Part shown: one piece after another, positions 7,768-14,916 of the stretch
Layout: every line of letters begins with the position of its first letter
Numbering within the stretch: position 1 is the first letter of the stretch
Assembly (NCBI GenBank): GCA_903827735.1
Contig: CAIKJM010000556.1
Span: 1 to 18,978, forward strand
DNA: 18,978 nt
DNA from: an uncultured Rhodanobacter sp.
Lineage (GTDB): Bacteria > Pseudomonadota > Gammaproteobacteria > Xanthomonadales > Rhodanobacteraceae
Reading direction: 5' to 3'
Made by a program: the position numbers and the translations under genes
Notes under the pieces: model-generated
Told to the model about the DNA's origin: nothing
The model's database searches: none
What the model saw: the letters and a program-made list of their open reading frames with translations, nothing else

Positions 7768-8609
7768 TTTTTGCCTTCTCTCACAACGCGGAACGCCTGC
7801 ACGCGGCGATCATCCGCTTCGGTGACGTGGAAGAGGTAGGCGCCAATCACCACTTCCTCGCCCACTTCCGGCAGATGGCCGAACTCCGAGGTCACCATGC
7901 CGCCGACGGTGTCGTATTCCTCGTCGGAGAAATCGGCGCCGGTGTTTTCGTTGAAATCGGCGATCGGCGTTAGTGCGCTGACGATCCAGTCGCCGCCGGG
8001 CTGTTCGTGCATAAGCTCGGGTTCGTCGTCGTCGTGCTCGTCGTCGATTTCGCCGACGATTTGCTCGAGCACGTCTTCGATGGTGATGAGTCCGGCGACG
8101 CCGCCGTATTCGTCCATCACCACAGCCATGTGGTTGCGGGTGAGGCGGAATTCAGCCAGCAGCACGTTGAGCCGCATCGATTCGGGAATGAGCACGGCCG
8201 GGCGAAGGATCGCCATGACGTCGAACTGGCTGGTGTCGCCAAAGGATTTCAGAAGATCCTTGGCGAGCAGGATGCCGAGGACGTCGTCCTTGTCTTCGCC
8301 GTGCACGGGGAAGCGCGAATGGCCCGACTCGACGACCACGGTCAGCATGTCCGCCAACGACGACTCGGCCGACAGCATCACGATCTGGGCGCGCGGCACC
8401 ATCACATCGTCGACGCTCAGCTCGGTGACCTTGATGGCACCCTCGACCATCGTCAGGGTGTCGGCGGACAGCAACCCGTTAGTCTGGGCGGCGCGCAATT
8501 CTTCGATCAGTTCGACGCGGTTGCGTGGCTCGCCGGAAAACATGTGGCCCAGTCGGTCCCACCAACTACGGTGCGCCGGGCCGCTGGTACTGCCAGGGTC
8601 GTCGTTCAT
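7764..8609 (-). CDS. corC: CorC/YbeX, CBS-domain envelope/ion-homeostasis protein
   Basis: A 281-residue protein of the short CorC (YbeX) type. It has a variable N terminus, a tandem CBS pair (residues ~66-190: V-M-V-P-R-A-Q-I at the start of the first, M-D-E-Y-G-G-V-A-G-L-I-T-I-E-D-V in the second) and a C-terminal CorC_HlyC domain (D-E-E-Y-D-T-V-G-G-M-V through the end). It lacks the DUF21 membrane domain of the long CNNM/CorB-like relatives, so it is predicted to be cytoplasmic and membrane-associated. E. coli YbeX has been tied to Mg2+/Co2+ homeostasis and to ribosome maturation through its gene neighbourhood. It lies 137 nt after ybeY in the same direction. An acidic run (D-D-E-H-D-D-D-E-P-E) precedes the C-terminal domain. 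Confidence 0.93.
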   Translation of the reverse strand: MNDDPGSTSGPAHRSWWDRLGHMFSGEPRNRVELIEELRAAQTNGLLSADTLTMVEGAIKVTELSVDDVMVPRAQIVMLSAESSLADMLTVVVESGHSRFPVHGEDKDDVLGILLAKDLLKSFGDTSQFDVMAILRPAVLIPESMRLNVLLAEFRLTRNHMAVVMDEYGGVAGLITIEDVLEQIVGEIDDEHDDDEPELMHEQPGGDWIVSALTPIADFNENTGADFSDEEYDTVGGMVTSEFGHLPEVGEEVVIGAYLFHVTEADDRRVQAFRVVREGKN

Positions 8610-8746
8610 TTATCGCGTGGATGCTGCCCGCAAGCGGGACGGTAAATCGAGTTTAGCGGAAAATTCGTGACGATTCAGCGCGATGGGTGGAACAGGCCGG
8701 TGACGCGATCGTGCGGCCCGCCTTCGACTGGCTCGCCGGGCAGATG

Positions 8747-9262
8747 CTACAGCCGATAGGGATCGGCAATGCCCAGGCCCGCCAGCACGCGCGTCTCCAG
8801 CGCTTCCATCGCCTCGGCCTCGTTCTCCTCGATGTGATCGTAGCCGAGCAAATGCAGCACGCCGTGGACGGTCAGGTGCGCCCAGTGATCTTTCGGCGGC
8901 TTGCCCTGCTCACTGGCTTCGCGCAGCACGACGGGCGCGCAGATGGCCAGATCGCCCAGCAGCGGCAGCTTGAGTTCCGGCGGAAGCTCCGCCGGAAAGG
9001 ACAGCACGTTGGTCGCGTAGTCCTTGCCGCGATAAGCGTTATTGAGCGCGCGGGCTTCGTCGATGTCGACGATGCGGATGGCCAGCTCGGCTGGCTTGCG
9101 ATGTTTCGCGCCGCGCAGGGCCGCAGCAACCCAGCGGCGAAAGCTGGTCGATGAGGGCAGCCCGGCACGCGCCAGGCCATAGCTCAACGACACGCGGGGC
9201 TCGGGTATCGTCGCGGCGGAACGCTGCGATGTGCGGGGAGCGAGCGGCGATTGCTTGGACAT
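8747..9262 (-). CDS. ybeY: endoribonuclease YbeY, 16S rRNA maturation factor
   Basis: A 171-residue metalloprotein with the UPF0054/YbeY signature H-G-V-L-H-L-L-G-Y-D-H, whose His133, His137 and His143 bind the catalytic zinc. The upstream block Y-R-G-K-D-Y-A-T-N-V-L-S-F-P and G-D-L-A-I-C are also typical. YbeY is an RNase for 16S rRNA 3'-end processing and late-stage 70S quality control. The N terminus is about 20 residues longer than in E. coli (M-S-K-Q-S-P-L-A-P-R...), so a later start cannot be excluded, although no better ribosome-binding site is evident. The gene starts 20 nt after the ybeZ stop, consistent with one operon. Confidence 0.94.
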   Translation of the reverse strand: MSKQSPLAPRTSQRSAATIPEPRVSLSYGLARAGLPSSTSFRRWVAAALRGAKHRKPAELAIRIVDIDEARALNNAYRGKDYATNVLSFPAELPPELKLPLLGDLAICAPVVLREASEQGKPPKDHWAHLTVHGVLHLLGYDHIEENEAEAMEALETRVLAGLGIADPYRL

Positions 9263-9282
9263 GGCGATAGAGCGAACTTCGA

Positions 9283-10314
9283 TCAGGAGGCAGCGGGCGG
9301 GTTGGCCGATCCGTTCTTCGATTCGGCTTTCTCCACCTTGTCGTCAAACGCCTCATAAGCCCGCACGATCTTCGCCACCAGCGGATGGCGCACCACGTCG
9401 CGCGAGGTGAAGAAGGTGAAGCTGATGCCGCTGACGTCATGCAGCACTTCGGTGGCCTGACGCAGGCCGGAGCGCACGTGACGCGGCAGGTCGACCTGGG
9501 TGACGTCGCCGGTGATCACAGCGACGGTGCCGAAGCCGATGCGGGTCAGAAACATCTTCATCTGCTCGACTGTGGTGTTTTGCGCTTCGTCGAGAATGAC
9601 GTAGGAGTCGTTGAGCGTGCGGCCTCGCATATAGGCGAGCGGCGCGATCTCGATGACGTTGCGCTCGATCAGTTTGGCGACTTTTTCGAAGCCGAGCATT
9701 TCGTACAGGGCGTCGTAGAGCGGGCGCAGGTACGGATCGACTTTTTGCGAGAGGTCGCCGGGCAGGAAGCCGAGCTTCTCTCCGGCTTCCACGGCGGGAC
9801 GCACCAGCAGCAGGCGTTGCACGCGATTGGCTTCCAGCGCCTCGACCGCGCTGGCCACGGCCAGATAGGTCTTGCCGGTGCCGGCCGGGCCGATGCCGAA
9901 GTTGATGTCGTGGGTGGCGATGGCGTGAAGGTAGCGCGCCTGGTTGGCGCCGCGTCCCTTGATGACGCCGCGCTTCACGCGGATGGCCACTTCCTGCGTG
10001 CCTTCCGTCGATGCTTCGGTGATCGCGTCGATGCCGGATTCGGCCAGGTGCAGATGCACCTTGGCACCGTTCAACGATTCTTCTTCGGTGACGACATACA
10101 GCGCGCGCAGCACCTTCTCGGTGGCCCTGATGGCCGGACCTTCGCCGATCACCTCGAACACGCTGCCGCGATGATTGATCTCCACGCCCAGGCGAAGCTC
10201 GATCTGCCGCAAGTGCTCGTCGAATGGCCCGCACAGGTTGGCCAGCCGCGCATTGTCTTCGGGGTCGAGCGCAAAATTGTTCTGCTGGGTATGGCTCTTC
10301 AGGCTGGCAGTCAT
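9283..10314 (-). CDS. ybeZ: PhoH-family ATPase (YbeZ/PhoL)
   Basis: A 343-residue P-loop ATPase. The Walker A motif G-P-A-G-T-G-K-T is at 142-149 and the Walker B-like Y-V-I-L-D-E-A-Q at 238-245. An N-terminal PhoH-associated region (residues ~20-110, with a KH-like G-x-V-F-E-V-I-G-E-G) and the family blocks L-L-V-R-P-A-V-E-A-G-E-K-L-G-F-L-P-G-D and A-Y-M-R-G-R-T-L-N-D are present. Members act with YbeY in RNA metabolism and ribosome maturation. ATG at 10314 is chosen over the longer open frame (to 10506) because it forms an ATGA overlap with the stop of the preceding GNAT gene, has GAGAA just upstream, and starts where family members start. A low-complexity, Ala/Ser/Pro-containing tail ends the protein. 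Confidence 0.95.
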   Translation of the reverse strand: MTASLKSHTQQNNFALDPEDNARLANLCGPFDEHLRQIELRLGVEINHRGSVFEVIGEGPAIRATEKVLRALYVVTEEESLNGAKVHLHLAESGIDAITEASTEGTQEVAIRVKRGVIKGRGANQARYLHAIATHDINFGIGPAGTGKTYLAVASAVEALEANRVQRLLLVRPAVEAGEKLGFLPGDLSQKVDPYLRPLYDALYEMLGFEKVAKLIERNVIEIAPLAYMRGRTLNDSYVILDEAQNTTVEQMKMFLTRIGFGTVAVITGDVTQVDLPRHVRSGLRQATEVLHDVSGISFTFFTSRDVVRHPLVAKIVRAYEAFDDKVEKAESKNGSANPPAAS

Positions 10315-10805
10315 AGTTCTCGGTGCATGACGTAAACGTCGGTGTGTCCGTGCACGGCATGGCGAAAAGCGCCGGGCACCTGGCCGACAATCTGGAAACC
10401 GTGGCGCTGCCAAAGGCGCACGGCGGTGGTATTGCTGGAGACCACGAAGTTGAACTGCATCGCCGTGAAGCCGGCGCAGCGGGCCTGCCCCATCGAATGC
10501 TCGCACATCGTGCCGGCAATGCCCTGGCCGCGTGCGTGGGGTGCGACCATATAGCCGGCATTGGCCACGTGGTTACCCAGACCGGGCTGATTCGGTTTCA
10601 GCAGATAGGCGCCGAGCACGTCGTCGCCACGCTCGGCCACAAAGCAGCGGCTGGGCGGCAAGGTCCAGGCATCGCGGGCCTCTTCAAAACGCATGTCGGG
10701 CGAGTAGCTATACGTATCGCCGCCGGCAATCACCTGCTGCACCAGCGGCCAGACGCGCACAAATTCGTCGGCACCAATTTCCCGCAGCGCGAGGTTTTCC
10801 GTCAC
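10311..10805 (-). CDS. GNAT-family N-acetyltransferase
   Basis: A 164-residue single-domain GNAT protein. Acetyl-CoA-binding motif A is seen as A-x-x-A-R-G-Q-G-I-A-G (residues 88-98), followed by F-N-F-V-V-S-S-N-T-T-A-V-R-L-W-Q-R-H-G-F (118-137), the motif B region. The F-N-x-V-x-x-x-N-x-x-x-V-R-L-W-x-x-x-G-F block and the following G-x-x-P-x-A-x-R resemble the Mpr1-like (azetidine-2-carboxylate/P5C) branch of GNATs, but this is a recollection of motif similarity and the substrate is unknown. The start is GTG at 10805, overlapping the miaB stop as GTGA; its own stop overlaps the ybeZ start as ATGA. It is thus translationally coupled on both sides inside the miaB-ybeZ cluster, where E. coli has no such gene. 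Confidence 0.88.
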   Translation of the reverse strand: MTENLALREIGADEFVRVWPLVQQVIAGGDTYSYSPDMRFEEARDAWTLPPSRCFVAERGDDVLGAYLLKPNQPGLGNHVANAGYMVAPHARGQGIAGTMCEHSMGQARCAGFTAMQFNFVVSSNTTAVRLWQRHGFQIVGQVPGAFRHAVHGHTDVYVMHREL

Positions 10806-12181
10806 GAAGCCAGCGCGACCGGCGCGTCGACGATAGGCTCATCCTGCACAATCCTGCCACGCAGCGAATTGCTCATCGCGTCGGTGATCAGCACATCGAC
10901 GAACTGGCCGATCAGCCGCGGATGGCCGGCAAAGTTGACGAAGCGCATGTTTTCGGTGCGGCCGGTCAGCTCGCTCGGATCGCGCGTGCTGGGCTTTTCC
11001 ACCAGCACGCGCTGCACGCTGCCGATCATCGCGGCGCTGATTTTTTTGGCGTTTTCGTTGAGCGTGGACTGCAGGCGCATCAATCGCGCGTGTTTCTCCG
11101 CCGCAGGCGTCTCGTCGGCGAGATTCGCTGCCGGCGTGCCGGGGCGCGAGGAGAAGATAAACGAGAAGCTCTGGTCGAAGCCGACGTCGTCGATCAGCTT
11201 CATGGTCTTGTCGAAATCCTCGGCGGTTTCACCGGGAAAGCCGACGATGAAATCGGACGACACGCAGATGTCCGGCCGCACCGCGCGCAGTTTGCGAATC
11301 TTCTGCTTGAACTCCAGCGCGGTGTAGCCGCGCTTCATTGCGCTGAGGATGCGATCGGAACCGGCCTGCACCGGCAGATGCAGGTAATTGGCCAACTGCG
11401 GTACGTTGGCGTACGCCTCGATCAGCGAGTCGGAAAACTCCAGCGGATGCGAGGTAGTGAAGCGAATGCGGCCGATACCGTCGATTTGCGCGATGGCGTG
11501 AATCAGCACGGACAAATCGGCCACGCTGCCATCGTGCGTCGGGCCGCGATAGGCGTTGACGTTCTGGCCGAGCAAGTTCACTTCGCGTACGCCCTGGGCG
11601 GCGAGCTGCGCGACCTCGACCAGCACATCGTCGAACGGACGGCTGATTTCTTCGCCGCGGGTATAGGGCACCACGCAGTAGCTGCAGTATTTCGAGCAGC
11701 CTTCCATGATCGAGACGAAGGCGGTCGGGCCGTCGGCGCGCGGCTCGGGCAGGTTGTCGAATTTTTCGATCTCGGGGAAGCTGATGTCCACCTGCGGCCG
11801 GCCAGTGGCGCGCTGCTTTTCGATCAGCTCGGGCAGGCGGTGCAGGGTCTGCGGACCGAAGACCAGGTCGACATACGGCGCGCGCTTGACGATGGCGTCG
11901 CCCTCCTGCGAGGCCACGCAGCCGCCCACGCCGATCAGCACCGGTTTGCCGTCCTTCTTGTGCTGCTTCCAGCGGCCGAGCTGGCTGAAGACTTTTTCCT
12001 GCGCCTTCTCGCGGATCGAGCAGGTGTTGATCAGGATCACGTCCGCTTCGGACTCGTCCAGGGTCAATTCCATGCCATGCGAGGCCTTGAGCACGTCGGC
12101 CATCTTGGCCGAGTCGTACTCGTTCATCTGACAACCGTGGGTCTTGATGAAGAGCTTCATTGAAGCTGGCTTGCCGCTCAT
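10802..12181 (-). CDS. miaB: tRNA-2-methylthio-N6-dimethylallyladenosine synthase MiaB
   Basis: A 459-residue radical-SAM methylthiotransferase that adds the 2-methylthio group to i6A37 of tRNAs reading UNN codons. The N-terminal MTTase domain carries Cys17 (T-H-G-C-Q-M-N), Cys54 (I-N-T-C-S-I-R) and Cys88 (G-G-C-V-A-S) for the auxiliary cluster. The radical-SAM cluster motif C-S-K-Y-C-S-Y-C is at 162-169, followed by V-V-P-Y-T-R-G-x-E. A C-terminal TRAM domain (V-L-V-E-K-P-S-T-R-D... to the end) binds tRNA. Length is close to E. coli MiaB (474). Start at 12181 is a choice between two unconvincing ribosome-binding sites; 12160 (M-K-L-F-I-K-T) is an equally fair alternative. The stop overlaps the GNAT start. 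It is the first gene of the run miaB-GNAT-ybeZ-ybeY-corC. Confidence 0.96.
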   Translation of the reverse strand: MSGKPASMKLFIKTHGCQMNEYDSAKMADVLKASHGMELTLDESEADVILINTCSIREKAQEKVFSQLGRWKQHKKDGKPVLIGVGGCVASQEGDAIVKRAPYVDLVFGPQTLHRLPELIEKQRATGRPQVDISFPEIEKFDNLPEPRADGPTAFVSIMEGCSKYCSYCVVPYTRGEEISRPFDDVLVEVAQLAAQGVREVNLLGQNVNAYRGPTHDGSVADLSVLIHAIAQIDGIGRIRFTTSHPLEFSDSLIEAYANVPQLANYLHLPVQAGSDRILSAMKRGYTALEFKQKIRKLRAVRPDICVSSDFIVGFPGETAEDFDKTMKLIDDVGFDQSFSFIFSSRPGTPAANLADETPAAEKHARLMRLQSTLNENAKKISAAMIGSVQRVLVEKPSTRDPSELTGRTENMRFVNFAGHPRLIGQFVDVLITDAMSNSLRGRIVQDEPIVDAPVALAS

Positions 12182-12349
12182 GACTGGTGATTTACCGTGG
12201 TTCGTAGAACGAAGGCGACGGCCGCGAAACTTTTTGCCATCGCGACGCCGCCGCAATGCGGCATCGAACCGCGCAGTTTACGCCACCGTGGGGCCCCTCG
12301 CCAGTGAACCGGCCGCGCGCTGATGGCGGGCGGCCAAGCGATAGCGCAC

Positions 12350-14557
12350 TCAGAAGTCGACGCTGGCCGACAGCTTGATCGTGCGCGAGGCGCCCTCGGT
12401 CAGGTAGCCGCCCAAGGCCGATGCCCAGTAGTTGCTGTTGCCGATATTCAGCACCGCGGCGCGGAACGTCACCTGACGACCGTCGATGGCGGTGACGTAG
12501 CTGGCGCCCGCATCGACCCGCGTCCAGGCGGGGATACGCAAGGTATTGGCTAGGTCGGCATATTCACCGCCGGTGCGGGTCACGCCCAGGTTCAGCCCCA
12601 GGCCCGTGGTGCCGGGCACAGCCCAATCCACGCCCGCGTTGTATTGCCACTTCGGCACGCCGACCGCGGTGTTGCCGTTGTCGAGACCATCGGCCGTCTG
12701 GGTCAGCTTGGCTTCGATATAGCTCGCACCGCCGATCAATTTCAATCCGCTCACCGGCTCGCCGTAGATGCTCCATTCCGCGCCGCGGTTGCGCTGTTCG
12801 CCGGCAATGCTGAAAACACGCGTCACGCCATCGGTGATGCCGCTGGGCTGCTTGATCTGGAACAGGCTGAAGGTGCTGCCGAACGTGCCCTGGTCGTACT
12901 TGATACCGGTTTCCAGCTGCTTCGACTTGTACGGCGCAAACACCTGGCCGACATTGGCCGAGCCGATCGGTGCTTCGGGTCCCTGCGACAAGCCCTGGAT
13001 GGAATTGGCGAACAGCGAGAAGTTCGGGTTGAGGTTCACCACCAGACCAAGCACCGGCGAGGTGGCGATCTTGCGATAGTCCGCGGTCTGCACGCCGGTG
13101 GTGTAGGCATAGCCCAGGGTTTGCAGGGTCTGCCGGCGCGCACCGAGGGTCAGCAGCACCTGATCGTCGGCAAAGCCCAGCGTGTCGGATAGCGCCAGGC
13201 TGTGCAGCTTGGTGCGGCCGGTCACCACCGGATCGCCGCCGCTGAAGGTGGTCGGCAGGTACGGCATGGCCACGTAGTCGTAGAGGTTGGTTGGCGAGGA
13301 CGCGGAGAAGGTGTAGCTGACGGTCTTTTTCTGGTTCAGCGCGGAGACGCCCAGGTTGATCTTCTGGCTGACCGGACCGGTGTCGAATGTCCAGTTGAGG
13401 CCGGCTTCGCCGCTCTGCGCGTCGTTTTGATACGGCACGCCCAGTCGGTAGATCGAACCGTTGCCGCTGCCGTCCACGGTGGGCGACGCGTACTCGCCGT
13501 TTTCGTTGGAATGATCGGCGCCGACGGCGACATAGCCGGTCAGGTTGGGCAGGAAATCGTACTCGGCGCGGACCAGGCCGTAGGTATCTTCCAGGCTGGA
13601 GTAGCTCCAGGGCTGCGCGTAATTCGCGCTCGCCGGCGGCGGCTTGGGCACGCCGTCGCCGCTGAGATAGACCACGCTGCGGCCCTCGTCTATGCGCTGA
13701 AGCTGATGGCTCACGTCGGCCTTGAGGCGGAACTTGTCGCCGCGGTAATCGAACGCGATGGACTGCTCGTTCGACTTGCGGCTCTCGCGGTCGATCGAGG
13801 TATCGCCATCACGTCCGCCCAGATTGACGCGGATGCCGTACTGGTCGTTCGTGCCGAAGCGTCGGCTGAAGTCGAACTGCGCACCGGCCTGACTGTCGCT
13901 GCCGTAGTCGACCGTGGCGCGCGTCAGCGGTGCGTCGAGCGCCCATTTCGGTTCCACGTTGATCGAGCCGCCGATGCCGCTGCCGCCGGGCGATACGCCG
14001 TAGAGGAACGCGCTGGCGCCGCGCAGCACGTCGAGCCGGCCGATGGCATCGGCGTCGACCATCTGCCGCGGGATGATGCCGTAGAGGCCGCCAAAGGTGA
14101 TGTCATCGCCGTTGAGAGGAAAGCCGCGCAGCACGAAGGTCTCGGCGAAATTGCCGAAGCCGTCGGCGACGCGCACGGCCGGATCGTCGGCCACCACGTC
14201 GGCAATGGTGTAGGCCTGATGGCTGGCGATGTAGTTCTCGGTGTAGCTGGTCATCGCGAATGGCGTATTCATCACATCCTGATCGCCCAGCACGCCCAGA
14301 TTGCCGCGGCGGGCGATGTCACCACCGCCAAAGGTCGGTAAGCCCACGCCCTGCACATTCACCGCGTCCATCGTCTGGGCCTTGCGCGGCTGCTTGGTGC
14401 TGCTTGCATCGCTGGTGCCATTGCCATCGACGGGCTGGGTTTGCGCGTGCGCGGCAAAGCTGCCGGCCAGCGCCACGGCCAGCAGGCAGGGCAGCGCGGC
14501 ACGGCGCAGGCCCGCAAGATGACGGCTTGCAGCTCGCGGCTTGGTCGAAGTGTTCAT
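12350..14557 (-). CDS. TonB-dependent siderophore receptor
   Basis: A 735-residue outer-membrane receptor. The N terminus is a signal peptide rich in Ala/Leu ending A-A-H-A (residue ~38). A possible TonB box (M-D-A-V-N-V-Q-G) is followed by the plug domain (N-T-P-F-A-M-T-S-Y-T... I-A-D-V-V-A-D-D-P-A-V-R-V... L-R-G-F-P-L-N-G-D-D-I-T-F... R-L-D-V-L-R-G-A-S-A-F-L-Y-G). A 22-strand barrel follows, ending in the aromatic-terminal strand T-I-K-L-S-A-S-V-D-F needed for BAM recognition. It has no N-terminal STN signalling domain, so no direct sigma/anti-sigma signalling is expected. The ATG at 14557 has a strong GAGGA 6-7 nt upstream that overlaps the DUF3325 stop; only 8 nt separate the two genes. 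The ligand is probably a ferric siderophore (FhuA/Fiu-type family); which one cannot be read from sequence. Confidence 0.93.
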   Translation of the reverse strand: MNTSTKPRAASRHLAGLRRAALPCLLAVALAGSFAAHAQTQPVDGNGTSDASSTKQPRKAQTMDAVNVQGVGLPTFGGGDIARRGNLGVLGDQDVMNTPFAMTSYTENYIASHQAYTIADVVADDPAVRVADGFGNFAETFVLRGFPLNGDDITFGGLYGIIPRQMVDADAIGRLDVLRGASAFLYGVSPGGSGIGGSINVEPKWALDAPLTRATVDYGSDSQAGAQFDFSRRFGTNDQYGIRVNLGGRDGDTSIDRESRKSNEQSIAFDYRGDKFRLKADVSHQLQRIDEGRSVVYLSGDGVPKPPPASANYAQPWSYSSLEDTYGLVRAEYDFLPNLTGYVAVGADHSNENGEYASPTVDGSGNGSIYRLGVPYQNDAQSGEAGLNWTFDTGPVSQKINLGVSALNQKKTVSYTFSASSPTNLYDYVAMPYLPTTFSGGDPVVTGRTKLHSLALSDTLGFADDQVLLTLGARRQTLQTLGYAYTTGVQTADYRKIATSPVLGLVVNLNPNFSLFANSIQGLSQGPEAPIGSANVGQVFAPYKSKQLETGIKYDQGTFGSTFSLFQIKQPSGITDGVTRVFSIAGEQRNRGAEWSIYGEPVSGLKLIGGASYIEAKLTQTADGLDNGNTAVGVPKWQYNAGVDWAVPGTTGLGLNLGVTRTGGEYADLANTLRIPAWTRVDAGASYVTAIDGRQVTFRAAVLNIGNSNYWASALGGYLTEGASRTIKLSASVDF

Positions 14558-14565
14558 GGTGTTCC

Positions 14566-14916
14566 TCAAAAGAGCGTGAGTGATGAAAAAGAGATCAGGG
14601 CGAACAGGCTCGCCGCGCCGGCGATGAAGGCCAGCCAGCGCGCGAAGCGGGGGCGATACGGTTGCAGCAGAACCCAGGTGATGGCGGTCAGCATCCAGCT
14701 CGCACACCAGTCGACGCTGCCGATGTCCCAGCCGTGCCAGCGCACGGCGATAACCCAGGCAGCCAGCGTCGCGAGCCAGCCACCGAGGCGTAGAAGGCGC
14801 GCGCGGCGAAGCGATGCTTCGGCGCCAAAGTGCTGGCGGTGATGACGCGCCACGGCGAGGCACAGCAGGGCCCAGCTCACATAATTCAGCGCCAGCACGA
14901 TCAGCCATATCGTCAT
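14566..14916 (-). CDS. DUF3325 small membrane protein of the iron operon
   Basis: A 116-residue protein with three to four hydrophobic helices. The pattern near the N terminus (A-L-L-C-L-A-V-A-R-H-H-R-Q-H-F-G), the central L-R-L-G-G-W-L...W-H-G-W-D-I-G-S-V-D-W and the Y-R-P-R close to the third helix fit the DUF3325 family, which is found beside PepSY membrane proteins and TonB-dependent receptors. The ATG at 14916 overlaps the PepSY stop as ATGA and has GGGAG about 9 nt upstream. A much longer open frame (to 15237) exists upstream but runs through the PepSY gene and is not coding. A role as accessory subunit of an inner-membrane ferric-siderophore reductase is inferred from context only. Confidence 0.85.
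   Translation of the reverse strand: MTIWLIVLALNYVSWALLCLAVARHHRQHFGAEASLRRARLLRLGGWLATLAAWVIAVRWHGWDIGSVDWCASWMLTAITWVLLQPYRPRFARWLAFIAGAASLFALISFSSLTLF

Noticed and set aside
9385..10335. A 316-codon plus-strand open frame opposite ybeZ, and similar long frames opposite ybeY, corC, the siderophore receptor and the PepSY gene
   Set aside because: All mirror well-supported genes, have no recognisable domains and no consistent ribosome-binding sites.
10315..10506. N-terminal extension of ybeZ by 64 codons
   Set aside because: The extension lies inside the GNAT gene in another frame, is Arg/Pro-rich and is not part of the PhoH family; the ATGA overlap at 10311-10314 marks the real start.
10532..12163. 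A 543-codon open frame on the plus strand opposite miaB
   Set aside because: It is fully antisense to a secure miaB gene with all Cys motifs. The translation is rich in Arg, Ala, His and Gly without domains, the usual mirror of GC-rich codon use.
12311..12335. Hairpin GGCCGC/GCGGCC downstream of the siderophore receptor gene
   Set aside because: The stem is only 6 bp, the loop is 13 nt and there is no T-run, so it cannot be called an intrinsic terminator.
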